From NCBI RefSeq assembly GCF_030445035.2, contig NC_080701.1, positions 15,032,739 through 15,096,738 on the forward strand: 64,000 nt of DNA. The letters run 5' to 3'. The notes beneath the pieces were generated by a model. The model was not told where the DNA came from. It saw only the letters and a program-made list of their open reading frames with translations, and did no database searches. Position numbers and translations under genes: made by a program. Origin of the DNA: Dasypus novemcinctus. Its lineage: Eukaryota; Chordata; Mammalia; Cingulata; Dasypodidae. Shown piece after piece: positions 35,986 through 49,086 of this stretch (its first letter is position 1; each line of letters opens with the position of its first letter).

Positions 35986-38105
35986 CCAGGACTGACTATA
36001 ACTTATGGACCAACATAAGATACTTCTGAAACTGAAAGCAGATGTTATTAATAATTACACCTGAACCACAGGTATAAAGCTGGATGGTCCCAAGCACACT
36101 AAGACATATATTTGGTCTTTCTAACAATAACCAATTAATATGGCAACTGATAAACTAATAAACTTCCTTTTTTTGGAGATCACATAAACAGAGGGCAAAC
36201 AGAACCTCGATTCAATAGTGTACCAGCAGTTCACCTAAATTTTCAAGGAGTAATGTTTGTTAGGAATATGGTCTAACAGAGCATGAGTTTACCAAAGTAG
36301 AGGTCACCCAAGTTTCTTCAAAGAGATCCGCCAGCTAACTTGGCTCAAAACCTTCTCTTGTCAATCAGAATTACAGCAAGATTTTACTATGTGCCTGATT
36401 GAAGGTGATATCCATTCCAAGTGTTTTCAAAATGTTTGCTTTTTCAAAACTGTCCTTCCAGCTAAGGTTCTGTTTTTGAAAGTGCCTGTGATTTCCTATC
36501 AGAAATTAAAATGACACTTAATGCGAACAAAACGTGTTTTCACTTGAAATGCAATTAAACCAACTTGGAGAAACAGTCTTCTTCTAATGAAGAAGAAAAC
36601 AGCTGTGTTTATTGAGCTGCTCTAATGATATTAGAATTTTCTATTATAGAAACATTTGCTTTACTGAAAATATATGATTTTCTAAATTATAATTGACATT
36701 GTAGATAATGCTATTTTAATTACAATTTTTTTTCAATCAAAATATTTCTTTTGTGAATCCTTTTAACTCAGGGGTTGGGATGGTTCAGTCATGTATTCAT
36801 AGAGATTTTTAGATAGAGTATTTTTTAAAGGCTTGTGTTTAGAAGGTCTCCCAGCAAATATTTCATTTCGTGACTAGATTTCATTTTTTCATGATTATGC
36901 TGAAATTTTAATTTTTAAGAAAAAACTAATTTCTGCATTAATGTATTTATGTTTCCTCATATGTAAAAATTACAAATAACACTTCTGTAAATAGCTAAGT
37001 TTTTCTTTTCATTTCCATTTGTCTGTTTTGGCATTTGCAGATACAATCTAAGTCTTAGTTTACTTACACATCAATGTGACTTGCTGATGTTTTTCTCAAA
37101 GCTGAAAGAAAAAAAATGCCTCCATTTCCACATTTAACATTTTTCTTGACCTTTCATAATGCAGGTTCATAACATTAGGAGAAATAATAAATGACTATTG
37201 TATATATAAAGGCATATATACAAATAATAGAGGAAATACGCAATTTCCTAAGATAATGTTTGAATACGTCATTACCAACAACAACAAAAACATCACTGCT
37301 GTTAAGGGTTTGATCTTGAAAGCATAATTGTAATTCCCTCTGTTTGGATACAGGATGTAGTCAGGATATAAAACCCTAGAAATTTAAGTAGGATGAAAGT
37401 GATCTAGTTAATCATATAGCCATAAAAGATTTTTATATCTTAAATTTAGGTTTGGTATGCATTGGGCAACAAATGAAATGTTTCAACTGGATTGACTTTA
37501 CTTAGTTTAACTTAAATAATTAATTCGACTACGTTATTGTCCTTCTTTGAAATAATCACTGAGCAGACTTTTAGAATCATGTAGAAGCTGATAGAATCTA
37601 TTTGAGTTAATATTCATTGCTATTAAAAATTGTACTTAACTTTATACAGAAATTGCCTTAAAATGATAGCTCTGTCCATTTTAAAGAGTAAAATAGTGGT
37701 ATCTATCAGCAGTGAAGTGTGAATGACACTGTTAATTAACTAGACATCCTAGAAAATAGACTCAATATTTTCAACATACCTATCAGGTTAAAGCATTGCA
37801 CTCAGTGCTATAAAAGATGCAAAAATTCCAATAACACAGAATCTACTCTCAAAGAGCTTATCACTTATTTATGTGTAAATTAATATGCATCCATCATCAA
37901 GAAAGCAGATACTGCTTTGATCAGTGAACATGTTAGCAGTGTAATCAGGCATGGGCCTTATTCTCGAGGATTTGCAATGTAAGGCAGAAAGATTAGGCCA
38001 AAGAGTAAGGTTAAAATTAATTACTTTTGCACTCTGGACCATTTTGATATGCATGAACAGAGAACTGTATTTTTGTCAGATAAGTTATGTTGTTAGTGAG
38101 AAACC
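35986..38105. other. AT-rich non-coding stretch
   Basis: No gene or clear repeat was found. Short A/T runs are frequent. Confidence 0.5.
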
Positions 38106-38160
38106 ATGTGCTGCTTGTGTCCACACAAGGTGGCCTGCTTGTGTCCACACAAGGTGGCCA
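38105..38160 (+). repeat. 24-bp tandem duplication
   Basis: The unit TGCTTGTGTCCACACAAGG plus TGGCC occurs twice directly in a row. The unit also contains a small internal palindrome (CTTGTGTCCACACAAG). Confidence 0.9.
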
Positions 38161-38427
38161 TTATCTTGACCAGTCACTTGCCCCTTGTACAGAAACTCTT
38201 AGGTGCTTACAACCTGCTGTGCTGAAAGCATGGAAGCCAGTGGGTCTTCTCTGCAGTGGTAATGGAACGATGCTCGAAATGACTCAGATTATACAGTGAA
38301 TTAACCATCCCTTGAAAAGGTAAAAAAAAATCGGTTATTTAATCAATTGTCAATAAATCAAACCCTGTTAAATAGTAGCTATGTACAGCAGGGAAAGAGA
38401 GAGACTGAGAGGGGAGGCATTTCCTTG
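38161..38427. other. Short non-coding spacer
   Basis: Nothing recognised; ends in GAGAGAGACTGAGAGGGG. Confidence 0.5.
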
Positions 38428-38598
38428 TTTGTTTTTTGTTTATTATTATTATTGAAATAATGAAAATGCTTTAATAATGATTGAAGTGATGAGTGCACAA
38501 CGGTGTGATTTATACCAAATACCATTGATTGTACACTTTGGATAAATTGTATGTTTTATTAATATGTATCAATAAAATGGATTTGTTTAAAAAAATAG
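38428..38598 (+). repeat. L1 3' end segment, second copy
   Basis: Close relative of 13,213-13,400: TTGTTTGTTTTTTGTT start, AAATAATGAAAATG, ATACCAAATACCATTGATTG, and ATCAATAAAATGGATTTG with an A-rich end. Both copies begin at the same point of the element. Confidence 0.8.
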
Positions 38599-40266
38599 GG
38601 TGAGTTTGGGGGAAAATATACCAAATGTCAGATAAATAAAAAATCTGCACCTTTGTCTATATCCCTCAAACTATGTTTATAGACTAATTCCTTCACATAG
38701 GAGTGAATTTTTTAAAAAAATATTAGAAAATTACCAACGCAAAATTAGTTATAGGGCTTGGAAGGGACCCTTGTATGTGACGGACTGTGAAAGTTAAATT
38801 TTATTAGTTTCACTGCAATTCCACCTAAGGTCACAGATACTTTTAAAGCATGGAAAGTGTGTTTGAAGACAGTTAAGTCCAATTAAATACTAGTTCCATC
38901 ATCACAAAATGGCGATACTGAAAGACTTAGAGATAGTGCATGGGTGTCTTCTTGAGAGTCTGAGGCTCGGTCTATACAAACACTAATAGCTGACAATTTC
39001 ATGAATTTATAGACCCATCTGGATGGTTCAGACCTCAATTCCCATGCTCCCTTCAGAACTGAGGCTCAATTTGCTGAACATAGCTTACGATATTCTTTTA
39101 GAATCCATTTTACTTGGTGTCTCCGAGCTCACTTAAAGCACATTGTTAAGCATTCTAAGACTGTCCCAGGATTTGAAAGATTGAGCTTGCTTTGGTTTCT
39201 TGGAATTATTTAAGACATACCACAAGTTTCCTTGAAAAACACAATTAAGCCAAAGTGACTCTAGGGCAATGTTTTATGTTTGAATGAGCTTGTGAGTAGG
39301 GGATAAGTTCACCTAGTCATAGTAACATAGTAAATCATGTTGAGAGGAACCTTTCTCTAAACTGCATAGCTATAATTTCATTCCAGCTGATTTTGTGGGC
39401 TTAAAACATTTTATTCTGCCTTTCTGCCTCCTAAAGAGGCTCTTCTGTTTGGGTTATTTTTAGAGATCAACAGATAAAAACTTATGGCCTAGAACAAAAA
39501 CAGCCCAAACACATCTCATCCATGCCAAAAACAATTGCTGCTTCAGGACCATGGACCTTCCTTAGCAACATGTACACATTTCCCTAATGAGTCCTTAGGT
39601 TGTGATATATTTTTCAGTTAAATGGCTATTATTTATAGAAAAATCTTGATGGTGGCCATGAATGTGCATCAAAGTTTATCTAGCATTCATCTCCATGGCA
39701 GGTACTTTATCTTACTGATTGTTTTGGCAGAAAACACACACAAAAATTATCACTGTGAGAAATAAAAATATACCTTACCCTTCAAGAAATTAAAAAAGAA
39801 AAAGCCACAACTCATCAGGACCCATTTGGACCTGTGGACAGGCTCATAAACTCATGGGGGTCCATTTGATGTCTGTGTGTCTGGCTGAAGCTCAGAGAAA
39901 GGGTCGAACACAGGATGGTTTTTGAGTAGTGGAGCTTAGATTTCCAAGTCTGACTTGATCTTCTGATAACTGTGAACATTTCCAAATTGCTTCCCCATGT
40001 GCTTTGGTTTATCCTTTCGAAAAAGAAAGAGTTTTACAAACTAAAACTGTAAAATAGAATGTAAGAAGACTTTTAGAGCCCAGGAACTATGAGATAATCT
40101 TGTCCATTGTTCAGCTCCTCATATTAGACGGGGAAGTTATGCCACAGGGTTGGGATGTGGTGGATTTGGGATCATCACCTCGGATTCTAAACTTCCTTCC
40201 CAGTTGCCATTTTCCCCCCTCAAAACCTTTGCTGCCTGAAGTCCTATACATAAAACTTTTTATTAC
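38599..40266. other. Non-coding, nothing recognised
   Basis: Unique-looking DNA of ordinary composition without supported features. Confidence 0.5.
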
Positions 40267-40840
40267 TGCACTAGTTTTCTATTGCTGTGCACCAACCACA
40301 TATCTAGTGGTTTCAAATAACACCCTTTTTATTAGCTTGCAATCCTATAGTTCTGAAGTCTAGGTGCTTCTGCTTAGGAGCTTCTGCTCAGGGATGTACA
40401 AAGATAAAACCAAGGTGCTGGCTGGCTGTGTTCTAATTTGGAGCTCGGGGTCCTCTTCTAAGCTTCTCAGGCTGTTGGTAGACCTGAGTTCCTTCAGGCT
40501 TTCTTGCTCACTCTCAGTCAGGGGTTGCTCTCCACTCCTAGAGACTGCCCTCAAGTGCGAGTCATGCAGCCATCTTACAACATGGAGGCTTACCTCTTCC
40601 TAACCAATGGCATAATCTCTCTCTTAAGAAGGACCCAGGTCCTTTTTTAAGGGCTCACCTGATTAGGTCACACTCCCCCTGAATAATCTCCCAATTGATA
40701 AACTCAATCGATCATTCATAATCCAATCTATTATGGGAGTGATAACACATCATATTCATAAGTCCCCCCAGCAGAGAGTGATCATAAAGGATGGGTACAG
40801 TGGAGAATCTTGGGAGTCACCTTAGAATTTTCCCTGCCAA
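40267..40840 (-). mobile_element. Old MaLR-like LTR
   Basis: On the minus strand, GTGACCTAATCAGGTGAGCC, GAAGAGGACCCCGAGCTCC, an AATAAA-like GCTAATAAAAAGGG and a 3' end GCAATAGAAAACTAGTGCA follow the layout of mammalian MLT-type LTRs. It is heavily diverged, without TSD or internal genes. Other old repeat classes are not excluded. Confidence 0.55.
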
Positions 40841-41304
40841 ATTGTTAATATTCCACTCAAGCACTAGTTTTCCTTTGACCTCTTTCCCCATTTGCCGCCT
40901 CCCATTGGGTCAGAGTCTTCAGTCCTATAGAAAACCCAAAGAGGGATGATGACAGGAGGTGAATAAAAAACTATGTGGTAAAAACTTCCAGTCCATCAAA
41001 GTGTTTTCTTTTTCAATAGCTACTTTTACGGATTTTACTTATTCTTTATAGCTTCAAGTGCCAATGGCCTGGGGTAATTCAGAATTGCCTATTCAATAAT
41101 GATGGGGTAGTAAGAATTCCCAAAGAATTCTTTTGGCATGAACTTCCTTTGAGGGAAGTCGGCCTGGATTCAGAGCTGTCTGAGGAAAACTAGGTTGGCT
41201 CTGCTGAAGCAGCAGCTGCTGAAAGCTGGGTGTCAATGGCAACCCAAAGAGCCACCATTTTCTCAGTGTCTTCTGGAAGATGGGCACCCAGTTTCCGTGA
41301 GGTC
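40841..41304. other. Non-coding spacer
   Basis: Nothing recognised. A 74-codon minus frame (41,093-41,317) has no family signal. Confidence 0.45.
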
Positions 41305-41385
41305 TTTTAATCCTCACAATGTGACCTGATAAATAGGTGTTGTGGCCCCCATTTTACAGATGAGCAAACAGCTGTGAACCAGCAG
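41305..41385 (-). repeat. MIR fragment
   Basis: TTTTAATCCTCACAATGTGA and CCCCCATTTTACAGATGAGC are the reversed MIR core. Confidence 0.75.
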
Positions 41386-41404
41386 CCAGATTCATTCTTT
41401 CCTG

Positions 41405-41888
41405 TTCTTTGAAAGATTTATTTTGCCCCTTCCCCTCTCTTGCCCTGCTGTTTTTGCCATCTGTGTTCATTCGCTGTGTGATCTTCTTATCTATTTCTCT
41501 TTTTTTTTTTTTTTTGTCTTCTCATTTTTTCTCCTCCAGGATTCACCAGGATTCAATCCTGGTGACCTGTGATGTGGAGAGAGGTTCCTGTCACCTGTGC
41601 CACCTCAGTTCCTGGTCTCTGCTGCACTTCACCTTGACTCTCCCCTTTGTCTCTCTTTTGTTGAGTCATCATGTTACTGTGTAACTCACTTGTGCAGGCA
41701 CTGGTTTGCCACGCAGGCACTCACGTGGGCACTCGGCTCACCGCACTGGCACTTGGCTCGCCACGTGAGCACTCAGTTCGCCACGTGAGCACACTTTCTC
41801 TTCTTCTTTTTCACTAGGAGGCCCCTGAACCCAGGTCCTCCCATATGGTAGGTGGAGGCCTTATCACTTGAGCCACATCTGCTTCCCA
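41405..41888 (-). repeat. DAS-type SINE, dimeric form with internal minisatellite
   Basis: Minus-strand copy: tail at 41,405-41,510, distal head at about 41,538-41,625, proximal head at 41,812-41,888. Between the heads, at 41,698-41,795, lie about five variants of a 20-bp unit (GGCACTTGGCTCGCCACGTG). Similar flanks GATTCATTCTT (41,390-41,400) and GCTTCATTCTT (41,889-41,899) are probably the target-site duplication. Confidence 0.88.
41698..41795. repeat. 20-bp minisatellite inside the SINE
   Basis: Repeating GGCACT...GCCACGTGA units with substitutions and one shortened unit. Confidence 0.8.
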
Positions 41889-41899
41889 GCTTCATTCTT

Positions 41900-43098
41900 G
41901 AGGACAGAGTTCTGTCAGGTTTCAGGGCAGTTCTGTGGAGACAGCGACCCACTTAATCTCTTGGAGAGGGAGGAGTGGTGGACGTGGGCTGCGGGGTGAA
42001 AGGTACTGTCTGGGAGGTAGGCTCCCACAGGCAATCAAAAAATGCCAGCTATATGAAGAAACTCTACGTCTCCCTCCTCCAGTTAGAATTAAATTTTCAA
42101 TTTCCAACTGTCCTGTTGCAAATCATTTCAAAATTAAAATTTTAAGAAAAAAAATGTTAAGTTATCAAAATCAAGGCTATACAAATTAAGATTATTTTTC
42201 TTTATAGAAGAGTATACAAGTAAGGGGTTACTTGAGCTTTTCAATACTTCATTATGATGGTTGATGAGTAAAAAGTGTTGATAGAGCAGTTTCTTTAAAT
42301 ATAGGGAAATGTGACATATAGAGTAGGTTGGTAAGAGGCAAAAGTGTATTTAAGTACATAAAAAGCAGTGATAGAAATCCGCTGGACTTGTTCTAGAATA
42401 CTTCTAACGTTAACTTTTGCTTGAACAGATCAATTAAGATATTACTAACACAGCTGCAGAGTTTCGAAGAGTTGTGGTTACTTTACGAAAGGCTAGTTTT
42501 ATTTGGAGTAAAATTTTAAATTTGGAAAGAGTTCAAAATCCTTCAACTGCTGCTCAATCACTCTAGAGTTGAATTAAATGTAAATTGTTACTTGAATTTG
42601 TTTATAGCCTATTCATTTTAATACCAATTTGTTGGGTGTCTAAGGGGATAGAGAGATGATTCTGAGGCAAAAGTCTTGCATAGCCAAGACACACTTGAAA
42701 ACAAATAATTATAATAATTGCATAATGACTAATAGGAGAACACTTTGTAAGACAATTAGGAAGACAGGTGAGTTTTGAGCAGTTTCTTTAGAATGGTGGT
42801 GAGTAGGTAGGTGAGGAGATGGATTCTCTGAGTTATTTGTAATGAAACGGAAGAAAGGGTCAAACGGTAGCTTTTGTTATGTTTTGTTTGTTAGAATGGT
42901 AAAAGATAATGTTCAAGGAGAAATGGGTAACTGGGCTTGCCTGGCATTCGAGGTTGGCAGGGCAGCAGCACAACAAGAGGGAGAAAGACTTGATAGTATG
43001 AAAGACCCATTAAATAAGAGAAAGAAAGGCAAAACAAAAAGGAAATTTGAAAATAATAAATGAGTTTAGAAAGCACCTAAAATATATAATAAATTCTT
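41900..43098. other. Non-coding, nothing recognised
   Basis: AT-rich; no gene, RNA or repeat family identified. Confidence 0.5.
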
Positions 43099-43110
43099 TA
43101 CATTGCACTT

Positions 43111-43533
43111 TTTTTTTTTAAGGTTTATTTATTTATTTCTCTCCCCTTCCCCCCTGCCCCGGTTGTCTGTTCTCTGTGTCTATTTGCTGCGTCGTCCTCT
43201 TTGTCCGCTTCTATTGTTGTCAGTGGCACGGGAATCTGTTTCTTTTTGTTGTTGTTGTTGCATTATCTTGTTGTGTCAGCTCTCTGTGTGTGTGGTGCCA
43301 TTCCTGAGCAGGCTGCACTTTCTTTTGCGCTGGGTGGCTCTCCTTACGGGGTGCACTCCTTGCACATGGGGCTCCCCTACGTGGGGGACACCCCTGCGTG
43401 GCACGGCATTCCTTGTGCGCATCAGCACTGTGCATGGGCCAGCTCCACATGGGTCAAGAAGTCCTGGGGTTTGAACTGCGGACCTCCCATGTGGTAGACG
43501 GATGCCCTAACCACTGGACCAAGTCTGCTTCCC
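43111..43533 (-). repeat. DAS-type SINE, long-body form
   Basis: Complete minus-strand copy: poly-T and (TTTA)n at left, GC-rich body in the middle, tRNA head at 43,455-43,533. Target-site duplication TACATTGCACTT (43,099-43,110) and TACACTGCACTT (43,534-43,545), one mismatch. An extra (TTG)n stretch at 43,247-43,260 sits in the body. Confidence 0.95.
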
Positions 43534-43545
43534 TACACTGCACTT

Positions 43546-45749
43546 CTGAGATAGAGCTATAGCTTTTGTGCCCACAGTAAGCACATTCTTATAGAAAACC
43601 TAGCACCTTAGCACACTGCTGACCCTCAGGGGTCTATTATCATGAAAATAAAAAGTATTGTGGATTTCCACCTCATTTTGTCAGACTATGTAAAATGGGG
43701 GGACAGGGGAAAAAAGGTTATGCAATCCCAAATGAAATAAAACATACCTAAAAGTGATTTTCTCCTCCTGCCCATAAAAGTGGGCTGGTTTTGGTCAATC
43801 TAGTGAGACCGTGAAGACATGGGTTTCAATTGGATTGACAAAATTTTTTATTCTTGGATATATCTGATTTAGGGGATCCCAGAGATTCCACACCACTCTG
43901 GGATGGAACAAAGATCATTCACAGAATGCTAATCCAAACGAAATCTTAGATACTCAGTTGAATATCTAGGGCTAGGATCACCTCCAGAATGTTCTAAGTC
44001 CCCAAAGTTTCCTACATGCTTGATACGAGAACTTACGTGAGCCCAGAGCTCCAAGGACCATCTGAATGAGGTGATTTCTATCTTGTACTTTCTGGGAAAG
44101 AGTTGGAATAAACCCAATCTTTATCAGGAAGCAGAAAAGACAACATTTTCCATAAGAATGCAATCTTCTTCATGGTTGGTCACCAGTTAGTTTTTGGATG
44201 CTCATTTGGTTTCTGTCAAGTTAGCTAATTGTTCTGCTAAATCCTCTTGAAAAGATGGTTTGCCTTCTTGAGTTGTTAACATCGTGAAATTATTTTCCCC
44301 AATGAAAAAGAATTGAAAGATATATCTATTTTTTAACACACACATAACCCAAAATTCCCAAACACATAGTGTGTTGAAAGTTGGTCTGTTGCAAAGTAAC
44401 TCGAGTTCTAGGCCTGGGTCCAGGGGTGGAGATGACTACAGCATTCCTCTGAGAACTTAACTCTTGGCTCTTAGCTCAAAAGTAAAAATCCCTAGTCAAG
44501 TCAGATATATGACGTCTTGGGTTCCAACGCGAGGAGGAACTGAAAAAAAAAATGGAGGAGGGATTCATAAGGATTTAATGAGGAAGTCAGAAGGAATTAT
44601 GTGGGAACGAAGGAAAATGAATAATTTTGATGTCACTACATGTCTGGGCCAGGTACAGAATATTGTGGCTCAGCATTTCTTTCCATACGGCCCAGTTATC
44701 ATGGCGCCATTTTGAAGTAATTTCCTATAGACTAGAATCTGTTTTGGATATACTTTCTACCAGATGTCTCTTATGGAACATACAGAAAAAAAGAGAGTTG
44801 ACCTGTTAAATTACTCTCACTGTTCAAATATTAGAAGTACTAATTCATCACTCCCGACATCCAATTTATGTTTTAACATCATTATAAATTTAACAGGGGT
44901 GACTCTTTTCACAATAATGAATAAATGCCTTTTGAAAGGAAGAAGATGTTAACTTGGGAGAGGATCTTGTGGGGATGGCTCTTAAAAGACATCAACTTCT
45001 GACTCTCTCTCAGCTGCACAATAAATGTATGTCCACAGAATCTGGGCTCACCGTATACATGGAGAAATCCCGTTTTGCGTTTGCTATGTGGATATGGATA
45101 ATGGCAAGAAAGCAAGACATTACAGGAATAGAATCTAAACTCAATGATAGTTCTAAGGTGGACACTGGGTTCAATTTGAAATGACTGCAGGTGGACTTAG
45201 CAAGGGAGTGTGAAGTGACAAGTCATCACTTAGGAAAAGGCAACTTGCATAAGCCCCTGTGCTAGAAAGGGGTGCTTAACTCCATTAACAGTGCCGGTGC
45301 TTGCAAATTCTCTTCCACTATCACTTTGTTAGGAAAGTCCTGCTAAAACCCGGCTGTTTTATGGGTCACACTTAAACACCAGAACCCAGGGGAGGAAATG
45401 AAGCCAATAAATTTAATACACAGGTGAAACTTGCAGAGGCAATTTAAAAATATATATATCCTTCTTGGGATTTTACCATTTCATAAAAGTTATGACCTCA
45501 TCTCCTAGAGAAAATATTGAGAGATTATACTGATTAGTTAAGATTTTTGTTATATATGTTTGTTCTTAGAAAGCCTTATTTTAACACAAGTTATCCCAAA
45601 GGATAATGCCCTGGTATTGTAATTATTATCATTTTAAAATTTGAGCAAATAAATACACACATATACATAAACATGTTCTTATGTACATATGAAGGAAACC
45701 CTATTTATCCCCCAGTTATTCATTAAAAAACCAAAATGGATGTATTGCC
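43546..45749. other. Non-coding, nothing recognised
   Basis: Ordinary AT-rich DNA. Overlapping minus frames at 43,929-44,163 and other short frames lack any family signal. Confidence 0.5.
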
Positions 45750-46590
45750 TATGATGAGACAGGCACAGCGCCAGGGTTCTAACACGGAATGGGAAGTAAC
45801 CACAGAGCTTAATGCCCAGTGAGGTCAGATCATTGTAAAAATAATGAAAAAAACAAATACATAATTCCAAACTGGGAGAAATGCTAGGAAGGAACATAAA
45901 CATGCATGATGGGAGATTATCACTCGATGGGCTGATAGAGGTGTCAAAGGTCCTGAAAAGCTTTAAAAAGTAGGTGCAATCCAGGTGGCACATGAAGGAT
46001 GAGTAGGAAGGAGGTAAAGCCGTGGTCATGGGAACATTTCAGGCAGAGGACACAGCCAGTGCCAAGGCCTGGAAGCCGGAAAGAATGGTGAGCTCTAGAG
46101 GCCGGTTGGAAAGAGGGCCCTGGGGCTGAGGCATGGGGAGTGGAGGGTGAAGCTTAGCACGGAGAGGCTGGGGATTGGAAGAGGCCAGCTGTAAGGGCCT
46201 TGACTACAGTGCTGGGAAGCAAGGGGGAGTAGACGAGGTCTGCATCTCAGGAAGGTTCCTCCAGTGGCTGTGCGGCAAAATGATGGCGGGAGTAAGAGTT
46301 CCCCTGGAAAGCTTTACTCCGGCCAAGGCAGGAAGATAAGGGAGACCTGGATTTGCGTGTTACTTAGGGAAGAGGGGTAAAAGATGACTTCCCTTCTGCC
46401 CTCTGCCACTGGGCCAGTTCAGAGCCTGCTGTCTTAAAGAAAACCCAGGGAGCAGTGGGGAGGGGCGACAGGACTTGGGGATGGGTTGGATGCAGAGAAG
46501 GAGGCGTCAAAGATGACTGACAGGTTCCGGCAAGGCTATTAGTAACTGATGGCTAGGATGTGGTGATAACAGAGCCAGGCGTTTTCTATT
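45750..46590 (+). repeat. Ancient mammalian interspersed repeat, family unassigned
   Basis: Phrases such as CATGAAGGATGAGTAGGAAG, TTTCAGGCAGAGGACACAGC, GTGCCAAGGCCTGGAAG and GATGGGTTGGATGCAGAGAA occur in this order in a widespread old mammalian repeat (L2/L3-like in my memory). The family is not settled. Confidence 0.45.
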
Positions 46591-47904
46591 TATTCTATCT
46601 AAATTCATTCTCTGCAAAAGTGTTGAGTGCTTAGCAGGAGCAAAGCATGATTTCAAATGGACAGAAAAATGAAAAAGTGGATGAAAGGATATATAATCTC
46701 TGCCTTGTAGACGTTGGTATTCCAATAGTTTATTTCCAATAAAAGGAAATGAGGAACAATAGCAGTATACGCACACATATATATGTTCACCTGTATATTT
46801 ATGTATTCGTGTAAACACGCATGTATGTATGTCCATAGAAATTTGAGGTATTTGCATCTTGTACTCATCTCAATTAAATGCATTTTGGAAGAAGATGAGG
46901 AGGCTAAAGATAAATAATTAGTGTGGAGGTTGGGAGGAATAACTGAAAAATTGGATAAGACATGAGACAGTTGTTTTTGAAAGAAATTTAAATGTTTTCA
47001 GAGAGTATTAGGTCTTATATCTCCACATTATAGAAGTGATTTATGACAATGTCCATAAAAATAAATTTGGCACTATGCATTCAATTATATATACATTTTA
47101 AATCCATGATGTATCCCTACAATCATGAGAGGGACATTATCAATAATAATGATAAATAATAACAGTAACTATTATTGTAGAGTAATTTTTAAAAATCACA
47201 CAAATAAGCAAAAAAAAACCATAATTTTACTATTGTTTGAAAATATTACTTTTAGTATTTTCCAGTGGCTTCTAAACTCACGATTTTGTTATCAAACTGA
47301 TTCTCCCCCCAACAGAGAGAATATATATTATTTGGCAAATATTTGCCAAATGTATGGGAGGACACCAGTTCTACTTTTGCAATCTGCTTGTGAGAAGTCC
47401 TTTATTAAATAAACTAAATTTGCATGTTGATTCTGAGCATCTAAATAAACATAGAGGACAATTGCTATTCTGTAAATTATTAAGACTCTTTTTAACTCAT
47501 TTACTTTCTCCCCCACTATAGTGTTTTGTTCCAGTTCTGTGCATTCTTTTTAATTGTTAGTGCCCCCCATTTATAGTGATAATATATGAGAGTATTAGCT
47601 AATTTCTAAGATTATATACATTCTCCATTTACCATTACTATAATTATGGTGCACATGGTAGAATATTCTTGGACTCACAAAGGTGAATTTACCATGACTT
47701 TTCACTTGCAAGGATCCCTTTAAAAATCCTGGACCCATGTTTACATTTTTAATTTTGTGTTCTTTTCCTTTAAAAGGTCCCCCAGATGTTAATCAAATTC
47801 AGGGAGATAAAAACTTATCTGACCTTGCTTTTCATATTGTACTGGCACGACTATTTTGTTTTTCTCATAATATTTTAGCTTCATGTGTGCAGGAGCAATA
47901 TTTT
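46591..47904. other. AT-rich non-coding stretch
   Basis: No feature recognised. It has short TA/CA alternating tracts near 46,770. Confidence 0.5.
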
Positions 47905-47965
47905 ATTTCTGTTTCTCTACCATTACATGATAGATGCTCAGTAAATGCTTGGTGAATGAATAAAC
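47905..47965 (+). repeat. L2/MIR-like 3' tail
   Basis: GATAGATGCTCAGTAAATGC followed by TTGGTGAATGAATAAACG is the typical end of an L2 or MIR element. Confidence 0.55.
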
Positions 47966-49086
47966 GAGCCATGCACATTTAGTAGCTATTTTGGAGTTGA
48001 ATGAAAATTTTCTTTGCAAGTATGCATCTTCTTTAATGCTAATTTCGTTGTAATTTTTTTAAAAAAGTAATCTTTATTTAAATTACCTTGTTACTTCATT
48101 AAAAAATTAATAGTAACTATTTGCAGAATTCTAAATTAAATCCCCATCACTATTCATACGCATGTATTTTGCAAAAATGTAATCTATATTCACTTTATTT
48201 ATTCTGTCATTTGATTTTTTCTTTTTAATTTTCTTGAAATATTCCCCAACTGGGAATTTCTGAGAGAAAGGGTATATTCAAACAATTTTGTAGATGCTAA
48301 GAATGCTCCTAAAAGTTCAGCATAGTCAAAGAAAACCGTTATGGGACATGATTTGTACTTATTGTAAACTGTCATTTAATATAAAACCTATGTTTCGTCT
48401 TCTTCATTATTTCTAAAGTTGCTTACTTATAAATCCTTACTCCCTTTTAACAGGAGTAGACATCTGTTGTCTGGGAACTGGTATACTCTTTATGATGCAT
48501 GCTCTAAGAACTGAATAGTTCTTAATAATAAATTAAATTAAATTTACTAAATAATAAATTTATTATTTAATTAATAAAATTAAATCATGACAATATATCA
48601 CATTCTCTAATTTAGACAATTGAGGTTCAGATTTTGGTTTTCAAGAAAGCAGAAAATTTTCCTTCCTTTCTCCATCCCTTGTTCTGATCAGCTCCAAACT
48701 TTTTTATGATGCAAAAGAAATCCATTTGCCATTTCCTGACCACAGATTTCAATAACTTAAGTACAATCTCAAACTCTTGCTAGACCTCATAATGTTTTTA
48801 ACTGTCAAAGAAACAGACTTTTATTTGGTTAATCTTTTAGTGGTCATCAGTAATGTAATAAAACAAATCCTGGAAAAACTAACATTAAATAACATAGAGG
48901 AAATGTGCGAGTGGAAGAATATTTTTTGGACTTTGCCATGGATTTCCAAACAATTCGGCAGCAACTGACAGCTAAAAAGTAATTCCAGAAACTGAACATA
49001 GTTCCAGGAAGTGGCCTTGTCTTTCAACTGCTGCTTCTTCATCTTTGTTTAAAGTTCCTTTCAGCTTTTATCTCTGGGAATCCCCG

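Noticed and set aside
46000-46560. Possible exon of an unknown gene in a GC-richer patch
   Set aside because: The wording follows an old interspersed repeat, and no long frame or splice pair stands out.
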